From the NCBI RefSeq assembly GCF_000429525.1, contig NZ_AUCA01000025.1, positions 1 to 51,165 of the forward strand: a stretch of 51,165 nt of DNA. The letters run 5' to 3'. Under the pieces are notes generated by a model that was not told the origin of the DNA, ran no database searches, and saw nothing but the letters and a program-made list of their open reading frames with translations. A program made the translations under genes and the position numbers. This document shows, piece after piece, positions 8,000 to 16,686 of this stretch (its first letter is position 1; every line of letters begins with the position of its first letter). The DNA comes from Alicyclobacillus contaminans DSM 17975. Lineage in GTDB: Bacteria > Bacillota > Bacilli > Alicyclobacillales > Alicyclobacillaceae.

Positions 8000-9357
8000 G
8001 GATTAGAAAATACATGGTCATCGGCGTTCTATCCATTGTTGTGTTTCCCTGGGTTGTGTATCTCATCATACACTTGGCCAGCACACAGCCGTGGAGAACA
8101 GTGAACCGCGATGAACAGACGAACCTCTCGCAGATGATGCAAGCCATCACCGAGAACGAGCGTAATTGGACGAATCCCCGTTGGCAGGCACAGATAACAC
8201 TGGAATTACAGCGTGAGGGCGTGGCGGCGGCAATCCTGTCTCCATCGAATCAGGTGATTTTTGCAACCTCACAGCATGGCCACCATCACTGGATGTCGAC
8301 GCAGCAAGCGCTGGTGATGGTGAACGGGAAATGGGTTGGAACCGTGGAGCTATCCCAACCGGGAAAGGCCGACCCACCGGCGGCGATAGGCGCCGTCCTC
8401 GCAGTCATCCTCGCGATTGTCTTTGTCAGTTTTCAAATGGGAAGAAATGTGGTTCAACCCTTGGAATCGATGAGTCGCGCCGCGCTAAAAATCGCGGACG
8501 GAGATCTGGACTTTGAACTTGCACCGTCCAACACGGTCGAGATCAAACAGGTCCGCACGGCCTTTCAGGTGATGGTGAAAGGGCTTCGAGATTCGTTCGC
8601 AAAGCAGCAAAAGTTAGAAGAGGAGCGCAGGTTTTTTATCGGCGCCATCGCACATGATCTGAGAACCCCCCTGTTTGCATTGCGCGGATATCTCGACGGC
8701 ATAGAACAGGGCATTGCTTCATCTCCGGACAAGCTCGCGCACTATGTGAACGTCTGCAAAGAGAAGGCGGCTCATCTGGAACGGTTGGTTTCCGATTTGT
8801 TCGCATTTACTCGATTGGAATATATGGAGCAGACACTGCAGAGGGAGTCCTTTCATTTCTCTGACGTAGTGAAGGCAACGGTCACAAGCATGATTCATAA
8901 GGCACGGGAAAAACGGATCTCACTGGACACAACCATCCGCCCCGGCGAAGGTTGGGTTTCAGGGGACCCTCATCTTTTGCAGCGAGCCATCACCAATCTG
9001 TTGGATAACGCAATCAGACACACGCCTCAGGCGGGCAAGATCACGGTTGAAGTGAAGAGCGATCCAGAGAAGATTGTCCTCGTGATCCACGACACCGGCC
9101 CCGGCTTTTCACCGAAGGATTTGGCGCACATCTTTGAACCCATGTATCGAGGGGACGCATCCAGAAACCTCGCCACCGGAGGCGCCGGACTCGGACTCAC
9201 CATCGCACGGCGCATTTTTCGCAGTCATGGCGGGGAGTTGTACGCAGAGAATTCCCCCGAAGGCGGCGCTGTCCTATCTGGTTGGATGCCTTTGAAAGCC
9301 GACGTCTGCGATTTCGATGGTCACACCGAGAAGCGAGAGACCGACCAACCTATGTGA
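7996..9357 (+). CDS. HAMP-domain sensor histidine kinase
   Basis: Membrane sensor kinase of about 453 residues starting at the ATG that overlaps the regulator's stop. Order: TM1 (about 7-30), an extracellular loop of roughly 95 residues, TM2 (about 127-150), HAMP linker (MGRNVVQPLESMSRAAL), the phosphoacceptor H-box IAHDLRTPL, then the ATPase domain with N-box LLDNAIRHTP, G1 DTGPGF and G2 GGAGLGL. All catalytic motifs look intact. The extracellular part resembles no domain I recognise, and it holds a His-rich patch (HGHHHWM). It pairs with the OmpR-type regulator. An FNR-like box overlaps the last codons and serves the next transcription unit. Confidence 0.93.
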   Translation: MRIRKYMVIGVLSIVVFPWVVYLIIHLASTQPWRTVNRDEQTNLSQMMQAITENERNWTNPRWQAQITLELQREGVAAAILSPSNQVIFATSQHGHHHWMSTQQALVMVNGKWVGTVELSQPGKADPPAAIGAVLAVILAIVFVSFQMGRNVVQPLESMSRAALKIADGDLDFELAPSNTVEIKQVRTAFQVMVKGLRDSFAKQQKLEEERRFFIGAIAHDLRTPLFALRGYLDGIEQGIASSPDKLAHYVNVCKEKAAHLERLVSDLFAFTRLEYMEQTLQRESFHFSDVVKATVTSMIHKAREKRISLDTTIRPGEGWVSGDPHLLQRAITNLLDNAIRHTPQAGKITVEVKSDPEKIVLVIHDTGPGFSPKDLAHIFEPMYRGDASRNLATGGAGLGLTIARRIFRSHGGELYAENSPEGGAVLSGWMPLKADVCDFDGHTEKRETDQPM

Positions 9358-9395
9358 TTTTCATCACCACCGAGAAGGCGCAGGGCACGTACAGT
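9353..9395 (+). promoter_or_regulatory. FNR/CRP-like box upstream of the DUF2249 cassette
   Basis: TGTGA-TTTTCA-TCACC at 9353-9368 matches the Bacillus FNR/CRP pattern TGTGA-N6-TCACA in nine of ten half-site positions. A -10-like TACAGT lies at 9390-9395. With a start near 9402 the box would be centred about -41.5, the position used by class II activators. There is no good -35 hexamer, as expected of an activated promoter. The regulator itself is not in the window. Confidence 0.5.
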
Positions 9396-9434
9396 TTCAT
9401 GTGCAGCCATCAACCTTACTCGGAGGGATGAATC

Positions 9435-9674
9435 ATGAGTGAATTCACGAAGACCGTGAATGCCACGGAATATCCGCCGCACCTGAAGCACAAGGTCATC
9501 TTCGACACATTCGACCAACTAAATCCCGGCGAGGCGATGCTCTTGATCAACGACCATGATCCAAAACCTCTCCGCCATCAGTTCGATCTGGAGCGACCAG
9601 GCATGTTCACGTGGGATTACGTGGAACGCGGCCCGGAACAGTTCCGGATCAAAATTGGATGCATTGAGGCGTGA
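9435..9674 (+). CDS. DUF2249 protein
   Basis: Small cytoplasmic protein of 79 residues that fits DUF2249, a TusA-like fold often encoded beside hemerythrin, NnrS or nitric-oxide-related genes. The diagnostic stretch is FDTFDQLNPGEAMLLINDHDPKPL, followed by QFDLERPGMFTWDYVERGPE. The ATG follows GGAGGG closely. It is the first gene of a three-gene cassette that ends at a terminator near 10490. The FNR-like box upstream suggests induction under low oxygen or by nitrogen oxides. The biochemical role of DUF2249 is unproven. Confidence 0.85.
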   Translation: MSEFTKTVNATEYPPHLKHKVIFDTFDQLNPGEAMLLINDHDPKPLRHQFDLERPGMFTWDYVERGPEQFRIKIGCIEA

Positions 9675-9769
9675 CGCCACACCGCGTCCATCGAGACGAC
9701 TCTGGTGGTCTTCGATTGGGCTTGACCCTTTGGTCGGAGGGAGGGCCTTCTGAAGAAGGGAGGCTGGTC

Positions 9770-10185
9770 ATGGCCAGCATCGAAGTTATGGATGAAAAAC
9801 GCTTCGCATTTCCGTTGCTTTGGAAGATGCGATCCGGATGGTACAAGTGGCTGCGGAGGACGTTCCAACGTACGCTCAAGAAATTTTAACCATCGTCGAC
9901 AAGATGCCGGCGTTCGAGTACACCAATTTCTGCTTCTACGCGTACGACAGCGCACGATTGTTTGAGCATGTGCTCGGGATGGATCCGCGGAACTACCGAT
10001 CGTTCTCTCTCCATGCGCCCGACGCGTTCTTCTATGCCCTGTATGGCGGCCTGAGTGCGCTGTACGACGACGCGAAACACAGTCTGGAATCCCCAATGAG
10101 CAGGACAGTATCTTTGTCCGTCAGCGCAGAAAGCATGCATTCGGAGGGAGGCGGGGATGTCTGTGAACGAGTTGTTAAGGATTGA
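9770..10185 (+). pseudogene. Conserved-looking unknown protein broken by a -1 shift
   Basis: Translation begins at ATG 9770 behind an excellent GAAGGGAGG site (MASIEVMDEK...), but that frame has no sensible continuation. The -1 frame after the A5 run at 9795-9799 gives TLRISVALEDAIRMVQVAAED and continues as a well-structured protein (FEYTNFCFYAYDSARLF, LHAPDAFFYALYGG) to 10185. One extra A would join them. In the downstream frame the only local starts are a TTG at 9820 and an ATT, both without a ribosome binding site. It may be a true frameshift mutation, a sequencing error, or recoding, since a Lys-tRNA could slip on AAA. The end overlaps the next gene by 29 bases. I do not recognise the family; its place between two DUF2249 genes suggests a shared pathway. 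Confidence 0.65.
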
Positions 10186-10417
10186 AATGGACGGACCGCG
10201 ACTCATCATTGATGCGCGCAGCGCCATTCAATCCGGACGCCAACCGAGGAACGAAATCCTGACGCTTGTCGGCGATGCTCCCATCGGCACGTTGTGTGAG
10301 GTTCACGTTCCTAATCGAGCAAGTCATCTGATTGCCGCGCTGGAGAGCATGGGCATGAATGTCGTCATTTCTGAGGTGGAGCCTGGACACTGGCGACTTC
10401 GGATGATGAAATTGTGA
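10157..10417 (+). CDS. DUF2249/TusA-like small protein
   Basis: Protein of 86 residues with a predicted alpha/beta TusA-like fold: LIIDARSAIQSG, then EVHVPNRASHLIAALESMGMNVVISEVEPGHWRL. The pattern of a beta strand, a long helix and a C-terminal strand ending in a W-x-L segment is like the C-terminal portion of DUF2249 proteins. The usual TusA Cys-Pro pair is absent. The ATG at 10157 follows GGAGGGAGGCGGG. It overlaps the end of the preceding broken gene and closes the cassette before the hairpin at 10420-10490. Confidence 0.65.
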   Translation: MSVNELLRIEMDGPRLIIDARSAIQSGRQPRNEILTLVGDAPIGTLCEVHVPNRASHLIAALESMGMNVVISEVEPGHWRLRMMKL

Positions 10418-10419
10418 GT

Positions 10420-10490
10420 AGAGGGGGCCTGCCGCCGCGCACGACATGGTATCATCCGACCTCCGTGCGCCGACCGGAGGCCCCTCTTTG
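10420..10490 (+). terminator. Terminator of the DUF2249 cassette
   Basis: AGAGGGGGCCT (10420-10430) pairs with AGGCCCCTCT (10478-10487), followed by TTTG. The loop is long, with a possible inner hairpin. It comes directly after the last cassette gene and before the convergent copper operon. Confidence 0.6.
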
Positions 10491-10569
10491 TCTCGCCGCG
10501 TGTCAATCCTGAAGTCTTCGGGCCAGTCCCGGATGACGGAACTGACCATCACTGCATGCCCATTCGGCG

Positions 10570-10776
10570 TCAGTGGGTGTCGTAACCCGCCTCTTCCACC
10601 GCTGCTTTCAATGCTTCCACACTGGTTTTTGCCTCATCAAACGTCACAGTCGCCGTTTGACCTTCCAGGTCCACCTTGGCCTCCTGCACGCCGTCCACGT
10701 TCTGCAGCGCCTTTGTCACAGCGTTCACGCATCCCCCGCAGGTCATGCCTTTGACAACAATGGTGGTCGTGGTCAT
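10570..10776 (-). CDS. copZ: Copper chaperone CopZ
   Basis: Cytoplasmic copper-binding protein of 68 residues with a single heavy-metal-associated domain. The metal site is GMTCGGCVNAV near the N-terminus, and the rest follows the ferredoxin-like beta-alpha-beta pattern (VDGVQEAKVDLEGQTATVTF). It carries Cu(I) to the CopA ATPase encoded just upstream in the same operon. The ATG at 10776 follows GAAGGAG; a longer open frame upstream overlaps the copA end and is not favoured. It is the last gene of csoR-copA-copZ. The middle Gly-Gly of the Cys-x-x-Cys differs from the Ala-Ala of the CopA domains. Confidence 0.93.
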   Translation of the reverse strand: MTTTTIVVKGMTCGGCVNAVTKALQNVDGVQEAKVDLEGQTATVTFDEAKTSVEALKAAVEEAGYDTH

Positions 10777-10843
10777 GTTGCATACATCTCCTTCATCTAT
10801 ACTGGACCAGTAAACGCATCCACGTCGAATTCCATGCAGTGCT

Positions 10844-13234
10844 TTAGCGTGCGGCATGCACCTCCCTTCCAAGCCGGAGCCTCCGCAAAAACAGACTGTT
10901 CGTGACCACACTGACGGAGCTCAGTGCCATGGCCGCCCCCGCAATGATGGGACTGAGGATACCGAGGGCAGCCAGCGGAATCCCGAGTACATTGTAGATG
11001 AACGCCCAGAACAGGTTTTGGCGAATTTTTCGCATCGTGGCTTTGGACAGTCGGATGGCATCCACCACCGACATCGTGCTGCTCTTCATCAACACAATGT
11101 CCGCAGCCTCCATCGCCACATCGGTCCCTGTCCCCATGGCCATTCCAATGTCTGCCGCGGCAAGCGCTGGCGCATCATTCATGCCATCCCCCACCATGGC
11201 CACCACGCGTCCGCGTGCACGCAGTGCTTCGACCTGGGCAGCTTTGTCCGCGGGCAGGACGTCGGCCATCACGTGTTCAATGCCCACCTGAGCCGCGATG
11301 GCGGTCGACGTTCGCTCATTGTCTCCGGAAATCAACCACACATCCACGTCCAGTTGTTTGAGCTGTCGGACCGTCTCCGGCGCGTCCGGTTTGATGGTAT
11401 CCGCCAAAGCGATGACGCCGAGCAGCGTCCGCTCGCGTGCCACCAGCACCGCCGTTTTCCCCGCTTGCTCGTACGCGAGCAGCGTCGATTCGGGAAATTC
11501 CTTCATCCCGCTTTCCACCATCCACCGCCGATTGCCAACGCGAACCCGGACACCATCCACCACGCCTTCAATCCCCTTGCCGGGTATTGCCCGCACCTGC
11601 ACCGCTTTTCGAAGGGAGAGCCCCCGGTCCTTCGCATGCTGCGCAATCGCCGCGCCCAACGGATGTTCACTCTGCGCTTCCAGCGCCGAAGCGGCCAACA
11701 ACAAGTCGTCCACCGAAATGCCATCCGGCGTCCACACGTCTGTCACCTGGGGGTTGCCAGTCGTAATCGTTCCCGTCTTGTCAAAGATGACGGTGTTCAC
11801 TTCATGCGCTCGTTCCAGGTGTTCCCCGCCTTTAATCAGGATGCCCGCTTCCGCCCCCACTCCGGTCCCCACCATCACGGCCGTTGGCGTGGCGAGCCCG
11901 AGAGAACACGGGCACGCAACCACCAACACGGCCACAGCTGACAGCAGCCCGGCCGACCAGTTGCCGAGCCACCCCCACCCAATCAGCGTCAGCAACGCAA
12001 TCAGAAGGACGACGGGGACGAAAATACCTGCAATTTGGTCAGCGAGGCGCTGTACGGGCGCTTTCGATCCCTGCGCCTGATCCACCAAGCGGATCACCTG
12101 CGCGAGGACGGTATCCGCGCCCACCTTCGTGATCTCCAGGGTGACCGCGTGCGTCTGATTCACGGTAGCACCCACCACGGCATCTCCGGGCCCCTTAACA
12201 ACGGGCAGCAGCTCCCCGGTCAACAGAGATTCGTCTACCGCGGTGGTGCCTTCCCGGATAATCCCATCGCTCGGAATTTTTTCTCCAGGGCGTACTCGAA
12301 CCACGTCGCCCACGCGCAGCTCGTCCACTGGAACGTCCACCTCTTCACCATCCCGCAGGCGATGCGCGACTTTTGCCCTCATGTTGGCGAGCGTCGCAAT
12401 GGCAGAACTGGATTTTGCCTTCGCGCGGGTTTCCAACAGCTTCCCCATGAAAATGAGCGTGATAACAGTGGCTGAGCTGTCAAAATACACATCCCACCGA
12501 CCTTGTACCGTGAGAATGGCACTGTACACGTAGGCGACGGAGGTACCGAGCGCCACCAACACATCCATGTTGGCTGCGCCACCCCGCAGCGCATGATATG
12601 CGCCTTGGTAGAACCGCCAGCCGACATAAAACTGAACGGGCGTGGCCAGCAGCCAGCTCACCCAATTTGGCAAGAATCCCATACCGCCGAACAGCATGTA
12701 CACCATTTGCACAACCAGCGGCGCTGTCATGACCACGGATGCCCAAAACTTGAGGACGTCGCGCCGATACGCTTGTTGTTTGCGAAGCCGCTCTTCTTCC
12801 GCAGCGGTCTCGGATGCCAATCTGGCGCCGTACCCGGCCTTCTCAATCGTCCGAATCAGATCCGACTCCTGAACCACGCCTGGCACAAACGTGACCTGTG
12901 CTGAGTCTGACGCCAAATTCACCTGAACGGACTGAACGCCACGCACTCGTCCGACCACTTTTTCGATGCGGGCGGCGCAAGCGGCGCACGTCATCCCGTC
13001 AATCCGAAACATCACCTGGCTGGTTGGGACATGGTATCCCGTTTTTTCAATTTTCTCGACCACCGCCGCCCAGGAGGCCACGTCATCGAGCAGCACCCGC
13101 GCCCGCTCCGAAGCCAAATTTACGTGCACGTCTCTCACGCCCGGCACCTTGGAAACCTGTTTCTCAATGCGTGCCGCACACGCGGCGCAGGTCATTCCGT
13201 CTATTGGGAACGTCAGTTCACACGTATCCGACAT
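10844..13234 (-). CDS. copA: Copper-exporting P1B-type ATPase CopA
   Basis: Membrane Cu(I) exporter of 796 residues. Two N-terminal metal-binding domains each carry [13 protein letters not shown] (about residues 13 and 81), then eight predicted helices, with the actuator TGE (LLTGELLP), the intramembrane copper site CPC ([13 protein letters not shown]), the phosphorylated Asp in [10 protein letters not shown], the nucleotide-domain HP motif (SEHPLG) and the hinge [13 protein letters not shown]. All P1B-1 residues for Cu(I) are present. It lies between csoR and copZ in a leftward operon; the upstream gap to csoR is about 25 bases, so they are cotranscribed from the CsoR-controlled promoter at 13589-13617. 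Confidence 0.96.
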   Translation of the reverse strand: MSDTCELTFPIDGMTCAACAARIEKQVSKVPGVRDVHVNLASERARVLLDDVASWAAVVEKIEKTGYHVPTSQVMFRIDGMTCAACAARIEKVVGRVRGVQSVQVNLASDSAQVTFVPGVVQESDLIRTIEKAGYGARLASETAAEEERLRKQQAYRRDVLKFWASVVMTAPLVVQMVYMLFGGMGFLPNWVSWLLATPVQFYVGWRFYQGAYHALRGGAANMDVLVALGTSVAYVYSAILTVQGRWDVYFDSSATVITLIFMGKLLETRAKAKSSSAIATLANMRAKVAHRLRDGEEVDVPVDELRVGDVVRVRPGEKIPSDGIIREGTTAVDESLLTGELLPVVKGPGDAVVGATVNQTHAVTLEITKVGADTVLAQVIRLVDQAQGSKAPVQRLADQIAGIFVPVVLLIALLTLIGWGWLGNWSAGLLSAVAVLVVACPCSLGLATPTAVMVGTGVGAEAGILIKGGEHLERAHEVNTVIFDKTGTITTGNPQVTDVWTPDGISVDDLLLAASALEAQSEHPLGAAIAQHAKDRGLSLRKAVQVRAIPGKGIEGVVDGVRVRVGNRRWMVESGMKEFPESTLLAYEQAGKTAVLVARERTLLGVIALADTIKPDAPETVRQLKQLDVDVWLISGDNERTSTAIAAQVGIEHVMADVLPADKAAQVEALRARGRVVAMVGDGMNDAPALAAADIGMAMGTGTDVAMEAADIVLMKSSTMSVVDAIRLSKATMRKIRQNLFWAFIYNVLGIPLAALGILSPIIAGAAMALSSVSVVTNSLFLRRLRLGREVHAAR

Positions 13235-13259
13235 GCTGACATCTCCTCACCGACCGTCG

Positions 13260-13556
13260 TTACGACTTGGCGAATTGACGAATCACATCCATCAATTCCT
13301 CAATTTTGGCTTCCCCGTCCTTGTGATTAGCTATGGCATCCGCGACACAGCCTCGGGTATGCGATTCCAATATCGACAGGCCAACCTGATGCATTGCACT
13401 CTTGATGGCCGCAATTTGAATCAGAATGTCCACGCAGTACCGTTCCTCATCAATCATCTTTTGGATTCCACGCACTTGCCCTTCAATCCGTTTCAAACGT
13501 CTCAGGAGGTCGTCCTTTTTCGGGGTATAACTGTGATGATGAAGTTCGGGACACAT
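13260..13556 (-). CDS. csoR: Copper-sensing transcriptional repressor CsoR
   Basis: DNA-binding repressor of 98 residues, all-helical CsoR/RcnR fold. The Cu(I) ligands are visible as Cys41 (RYCVDIL), His66 and Cys70 (SHTRGC); Tyr and Glu residues of the second shell also occur. The N-terminal extension has a His cluster (ELHHHSY) seen in several Bacilli members. I chose the ATG at 13556; a GTG five codons upstream is possible. When copper binds, repression of the operon is relieved. It is the first gene of csoR-copA-copZ and controls its own promoter, whose operator is at 13592-13608. Confidence 0.94.
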   Translation of the reverse strand: MCPELHHHSYTPKKDDLLRRLKRIEGQVRGIQKMIDEERYCVDILIQIAAIKSAMHQVGLSILESHTRGCVADAIANHKDGEAKIEELMDVIRQFAKS

Positions 13557-13588
13557 CGGAGAGCACCTCACCTTGGGTTTTCGAAAAA

Positions 13589-13617
13589 ACCATACCCCTG
13601 TAGGGCATTACTGTCAA
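13589..13617 (-). promoter_or_regulatory. csoR-copA-copZ promoter with CsoR operator
   Basis: On the minus strand TTGACA (13617-13612), 17 bases, TATGGT (13594-13589). The spacer and -10 overlap ATACCCCTGTAGGGCAT (13592-13608), an imperfect dyad with the CCC/GGG arms and ATR/YAT ends of known CsoR sites. Bound CsoR would exclude RNA polymerase. Confidence 0.8.
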
Positions 13618-13720
13618 ACGCGACACCGCCGCGACCGTCGAGAGATGACAGAAAGAACAGATTCCAAAACTTAGTTTTCAGACGCAAATATCTATCGAGG
13701 TTTCTTCGGCGGACGGCGTC

Positions 13721-14710
13721 ATGCAGATTCAAATGGAAATATTGAAGGGCTTGGTTACGGAAACCTCCCTCCAGGACATGTTGTCGTTGCTCATCACGGG
13801 GGTCGAACGGCGTTTCGGGGATTGCATCGCAGCCATCTGGGTGCTGGAAACAAAACCGGAGTCGGTGTCCTTTACACTGCGCGCCAGCGTCAATCTTCCG
13901 GAATCCATCATGATGGAGACGAGCATGCGTCCCGTTCGCAGTTCCGGTGCGGATGAGACATGAGATATCGAAGATTTCATGCATCACCTATCCGACGCGT
14001 ACCGAGCATCCGGCGTGCATGTGGCGTAGATGCAGCCCATCCGGAATTCGAAAGAAATAAGCATTGGCCTGTTTTTGCTCGGCTCTCAGAAACCGCGGCC
14101 ATTGTCCACATTCGAGACGGAGATCGTCAGGCTTTGGACCCTGACGGCCGGTTTCGTCATCGAAAAAGAGCGTCTGAACCGGGAAAACCATTTTCTCGCC
14201 TACTATGATTATCTCACGCGGATTCCCAACCGTCGATTGTTTCACGAACGCTTGACACGCGAGTTGTCGCTCGCACAGTCCATGCTGACGGGACGGTGCG
14301 TTGCGCTGCTCGACCTCAATGACTTCAAGGAGATCAATGACCGGTGGGGACATGATCAAGGCGATTTGGTGCTCGTCATCGTGGCGGATCGAATGACGCA
14401 AGTCATACGCAGGATGGATACGGTCGCCCGTATGGGCGGAGACGAGTTTGCCTTCATCTTTCCCGCGTTACCTCCAGTGGAAGTGAACGTCATGGTGGAG
14501 AACATACTACGCGCTGTCCGTCAGCCCATAGTCACCCAAGCGGTCACCTTGGAGATCTCGGCGTCCATTGGAATCGCAAGCTATCCTGCGGATGGAACCG
14601 ACGGGAGTACACTGCTTCGCAAAGCGGACATCGCATTGTACGCGGCCAAAAGAGCAAGACTGGCGGGCACATCCGACGGCATGAAGTGGGCAGGTTCAGA
14701 CGCACCGTGA
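13721..14710 (+). pseudogene. GAF-GGDEF diguanylate cyclase with two in-frame stops
   Basis: A single reading frame runs from ATG 13721 to 14710 but is interrupted by TGA at 13961-13963 and TAG at 14027-14029. Before the first stop, residues resemble the start of a GAF sensor domain (ETSLQDMLSLLITGVERRFGD). Between the stops the frame reads DIEDFMHHLSDAYRASG, and after the TAG it continues MQPIRNSKEISIG; GAF domains usually have Trp-x-Gln-Pro-Ile here, so the TAG probably replaces a Trp TGG. The C-terminal GGDEF domain is intact. The two stops imply recent loss of the full sensor enzyme, unless the downstream part is made alone. Confidence 0.7.
14030..14710 (+). CDS. GGDEF domain, possible separate product of the broken gene
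   Basis: This open stretch of 226 residues is the intact 3' part of the interrupted cyclase. It holds the GAF end, a short helix (FVIEKERLNRENHFLAYYDYL) and a complete GGDEF domain: LTRIPNRRLF, LDLNDFKEINDRWGH and the active-site loop RMGGDEFAFIF. Catalytic residues for making cyclic di-GMP from two GTP are present. No RxxD inhibitory site is seen ahead of the loop. The ATG directly follows the TAG and has no ribosome binding site, so independent translation is uncertain; stop-restart coupling is conceivable. Confidence 0.5.
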   Translation: MQPIRNSKEISIGLFLLGSQKPRPLSTFETEIVRLWTLTAGFVIEKERLNRENHFLAYYDYLTRIPNRRLFHERLTRELSLAQSMLTGRCVALLDLNDFKEINDRWGHDQGDLVLVIVADRMTQVIRRMDTVARMGGDEFAFIFPALPPVEVNVMVENILRAVRQPIVTQAVTLEISASIGIASYPADGTDGSTLLRKADIALYAAKRARLAGTSDGMKWAGSDAP

Positions 14711-14733
14711 ATCCGTGCGGCCACCTGTCCTTG

Positions 14734-15303
14734 TCACCGAAGATCTTTGTCCAACGATACCCCTTCCCGAGCGATGGCGCGATACGTCGTCGGACTCATT
14801 CCAACCACCTTTTGAAACACGGTAGAAAAATATCCGCCATTGCCAAACCCCAGGCGTTCGGCCAACTCGACCATCGAAATCTCAGATTCCCGAAGCCACC
14901 GCTGCGCTTCAGATATTCGCTTGTACCGCACATAAGTCGCCGGCGTCACCTGCATCACTCGCTTAAACGTACGGTGAAGGTGGTACGGGCTCATGTGCAC
15001 GGCGTCTGCAATGATCTCCAGGGTGAGCGGTTCTGAGAAGTGAGCATCCAAATACTGAACCGTGCGTCGAACCAAATCGTCGTCGGGCAGCTGCTCTGCT
15101 TGGGGACGGCAGCGTTTGCACGGCCGGAATTGAGCGGCGAGCGCAGCTGCGGCCGTGGGAAACACCAACACATGACTGCGTTTCGGCGTCCGGGACCTGC
15201 ACGACGGCCGACAAAAGACGCCCGTGGTCCGGACTGCGTACACAAATTGCCCATCGTATGCGCGGTCGCACCGCACGATAGCCTGCCATTGCTCCTCCCG
15301 CAT
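14734..15303 (-). CDS. adaA: AdaA-type methylphosphotriester-DNA methyltransferase and AraC regulator
   Basis: Adaptive-response regulator of about 189 residues. The N-terminal Ada zinc domain has the four cysteines in FCRPSC and CKRC; one accepts the methyl group from DNA methylphosphotriesters, turning the protein into an activator. The C-terminal half is an AraC double helix-turn-helix (MSPYHLHRTFKRVMQVTP and LGFGNGGYFSTVFQKVVGMSP). There is no O6-methylguanine domain, so this is Bacillus AdaA-like rather than E. coli Ada. The ATG at 15303 follows GAGGGGGG. No adaB or alkylation-repair gene is adjacent; an alkA-like remnant lies 24 kb away. Confidence 0.88.
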   Translation of the reverse strand: MREEQWQAIVRCDRAYDGQFVYAVRTTGVFCRPSCRSRTPKRSHVLVFPTAAAALAAQFRPCKRCRPQAEQLPDDDLVRRTVQYLDAHFSEPLTLEIIADAVHMSPYHLHRTFKRVMQVTPATYVRYKRISEAQRWLRESEISMVELAERLGFGNGGYFSTVFQKVVGMSPTTYRAIAREGVSLDKDLR

Positions 15304-15384
15304 GTTGCGTCCCCCCTCATTCACTCAAAGTATAGCCGGCTTGTCGGCGGGGTGAACAGAGGAGGGAGATGAGAGGGCAAGAAT

Positions 15385-16488
15385 TCAAATCGGCGATCCG
15401 TCTGAACGACCGGCCAACCGTTCCAGGACCGCTACGGCTTGGTCCATCGTCTCCCGGACAACGTCCCGAGCGGCCCGGCGCTTCGCCAAGCGCAGACCCT
15501 GACCGGACCACATCGACATGAATTCCGCATTCTGTTGCTGAGCGGCCGCGCGTCGAATGTCTTGCGTCAACTGATTCTGAACAGGATACTCGGGGATGGT
15601 CCCGGCATACTGCGCCATTCGGTTCATGAACTCTGTTCGAATGCCTCTCGCCAGTTTTCCGGAGTATGCACTCGTAACCTCCGTCTCATCCTCGCGGCTT
15701 GTCAACACGCGCTGCTGGTACAGCGGATGCGCACCGCTTTCTGGGCACGACAGAAACGCCGTTCCCATCTGAACGCCGGCAGCCCCAAGCGCCAGACAGG
15801 CGGCCAGTCCTCGTCCATCCATGATGCCGCCCGCGGCGATGACCGGGATGGATACCGCGTCCACCACCTGTGGAACTAGGGCCAGTGTGCCAATCAGTGC
15901 CCGGGACGGATGCGACAGAAATGTTCCGCGATGTCCGCCTGCCTCGCTGCCCTGCACAACCACACAATCCACGCCCGCGGTCTCCAACGCCACAGCTTCC
16001 TCCACCGTGGTTGCCGTACCGAGAATCCTTACCCCTCGCCGTTGCAACGCCTGCATCACATGAGGTTCGGGAATGCCGAAGGTAAAGCTGAACACAGGAA
16101 CCTGTTCGTCCAAGATCACCTGAATCTGTTCCTCAAACACGTAACGCTGCTCATCCACCGCCCCGTCGGCGGAGCAGGTGCCCGAGATGCCCAATTCGCG
16201 GCGAATGGGCTCCAAGTATTCGTTCATCTGCTGGATATCCACCTCAGAGACGGTGACCGCTTTCGGAACGAACAAGTTGACCGCGAACGGTTTGTCGGTC
16301 CGGTCTCGAACCTCACGGATGGCAGTCCGCAATTGCGCGGAAGACAGATATCCTGCGCCAATCGTCCCAAGCGCGCCCGCGTTGGCGACGGCGGCCACCA
16401 GTGTCGGCGTGGTGATGCCGCCCGCCATGCCGGCCTGGATGATGGGATATTGAATGCCGAGGCATTTCGTGAATACGGTTTCCAACAT
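15385..16488 (-). CDS. Nitronate monooxygenase (FMN-dependent)
   Basis: TIM-barrel flavoprotein of 367 residues in the nitronate monooxygenase / 2-nitropropane dioxygenase class. Signatures are PIIQAGMAGGITTPTLVAAV at the N-terminus, VVVQGSEAGGHRG in the middle (phosphate and catalytic His region) and IAAGGIMDGRGLAACLALGA, the FMN phosphate site. It oxidises alkyl nitronates such as propionate-3-nitronate and protects against them. The ATG at 16488 follows GGGAGGAGG; a longer frame upstream has no good site. It stands alone on the minus strand between AdaA and DUF1284. Confidence 0.88.
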   Translation of the reverse strand: MLETVFTKCLGIQYPIIQAGMAGGITTPTLVAAVANAGALGTIGAGYLSSAQLRTAIREVRDRTDKPFAVNLFVPKAVTVSEVDIQQMNEYLEPIRRELGISGTCSADGAVDEQRYVFEEQIQVILDEQVPVFSFTFGIPEPHVMQALQRRGVRILGTATTVEEAVALETAGVDCVVVQGSEAGGHRGTFLSHPSRALIGTLALVPQVVDAVSIPVIAAGGIMDGRGLAACLALGAAGVQMGTAFLSCPESGAHPLYQQRVLTSREDETEVTSAYSGKLARGIRTEFMNRMAQYAGTIPEYPVQNQLTQDIRRAAAQQQNAEFMSMWSGQGLRLAKRRAARDVVRETMDQAVAVLERLAGRSDGSPI

Positions 16489-16686
16489 ACGCGGTCCTCC
16501 TCCCTGAGGATGTTGATGACCACGGCGGGCCACTGTGCTCAGCATAGCACAAGCGTCGAATCGTCGTCCCATCAGTGGATGCACATTTACACCTCGGCGG
16601 CGCCTGTGACCCATTCGCTTTCCCCCTCATCCGCCGGGCATGGTACCATGTCGATATCCCATCTGAAAGGCTTGGAGGGTTGATCC

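Noticed and set aside
13961-14029. Stop-codon recoding of TGA or TAG as an amino acid
   Set aside because: TGA and TAG end many intact genes in this window, and no selenocysteine element was recognised. Point-mutation decay explains the stops better.
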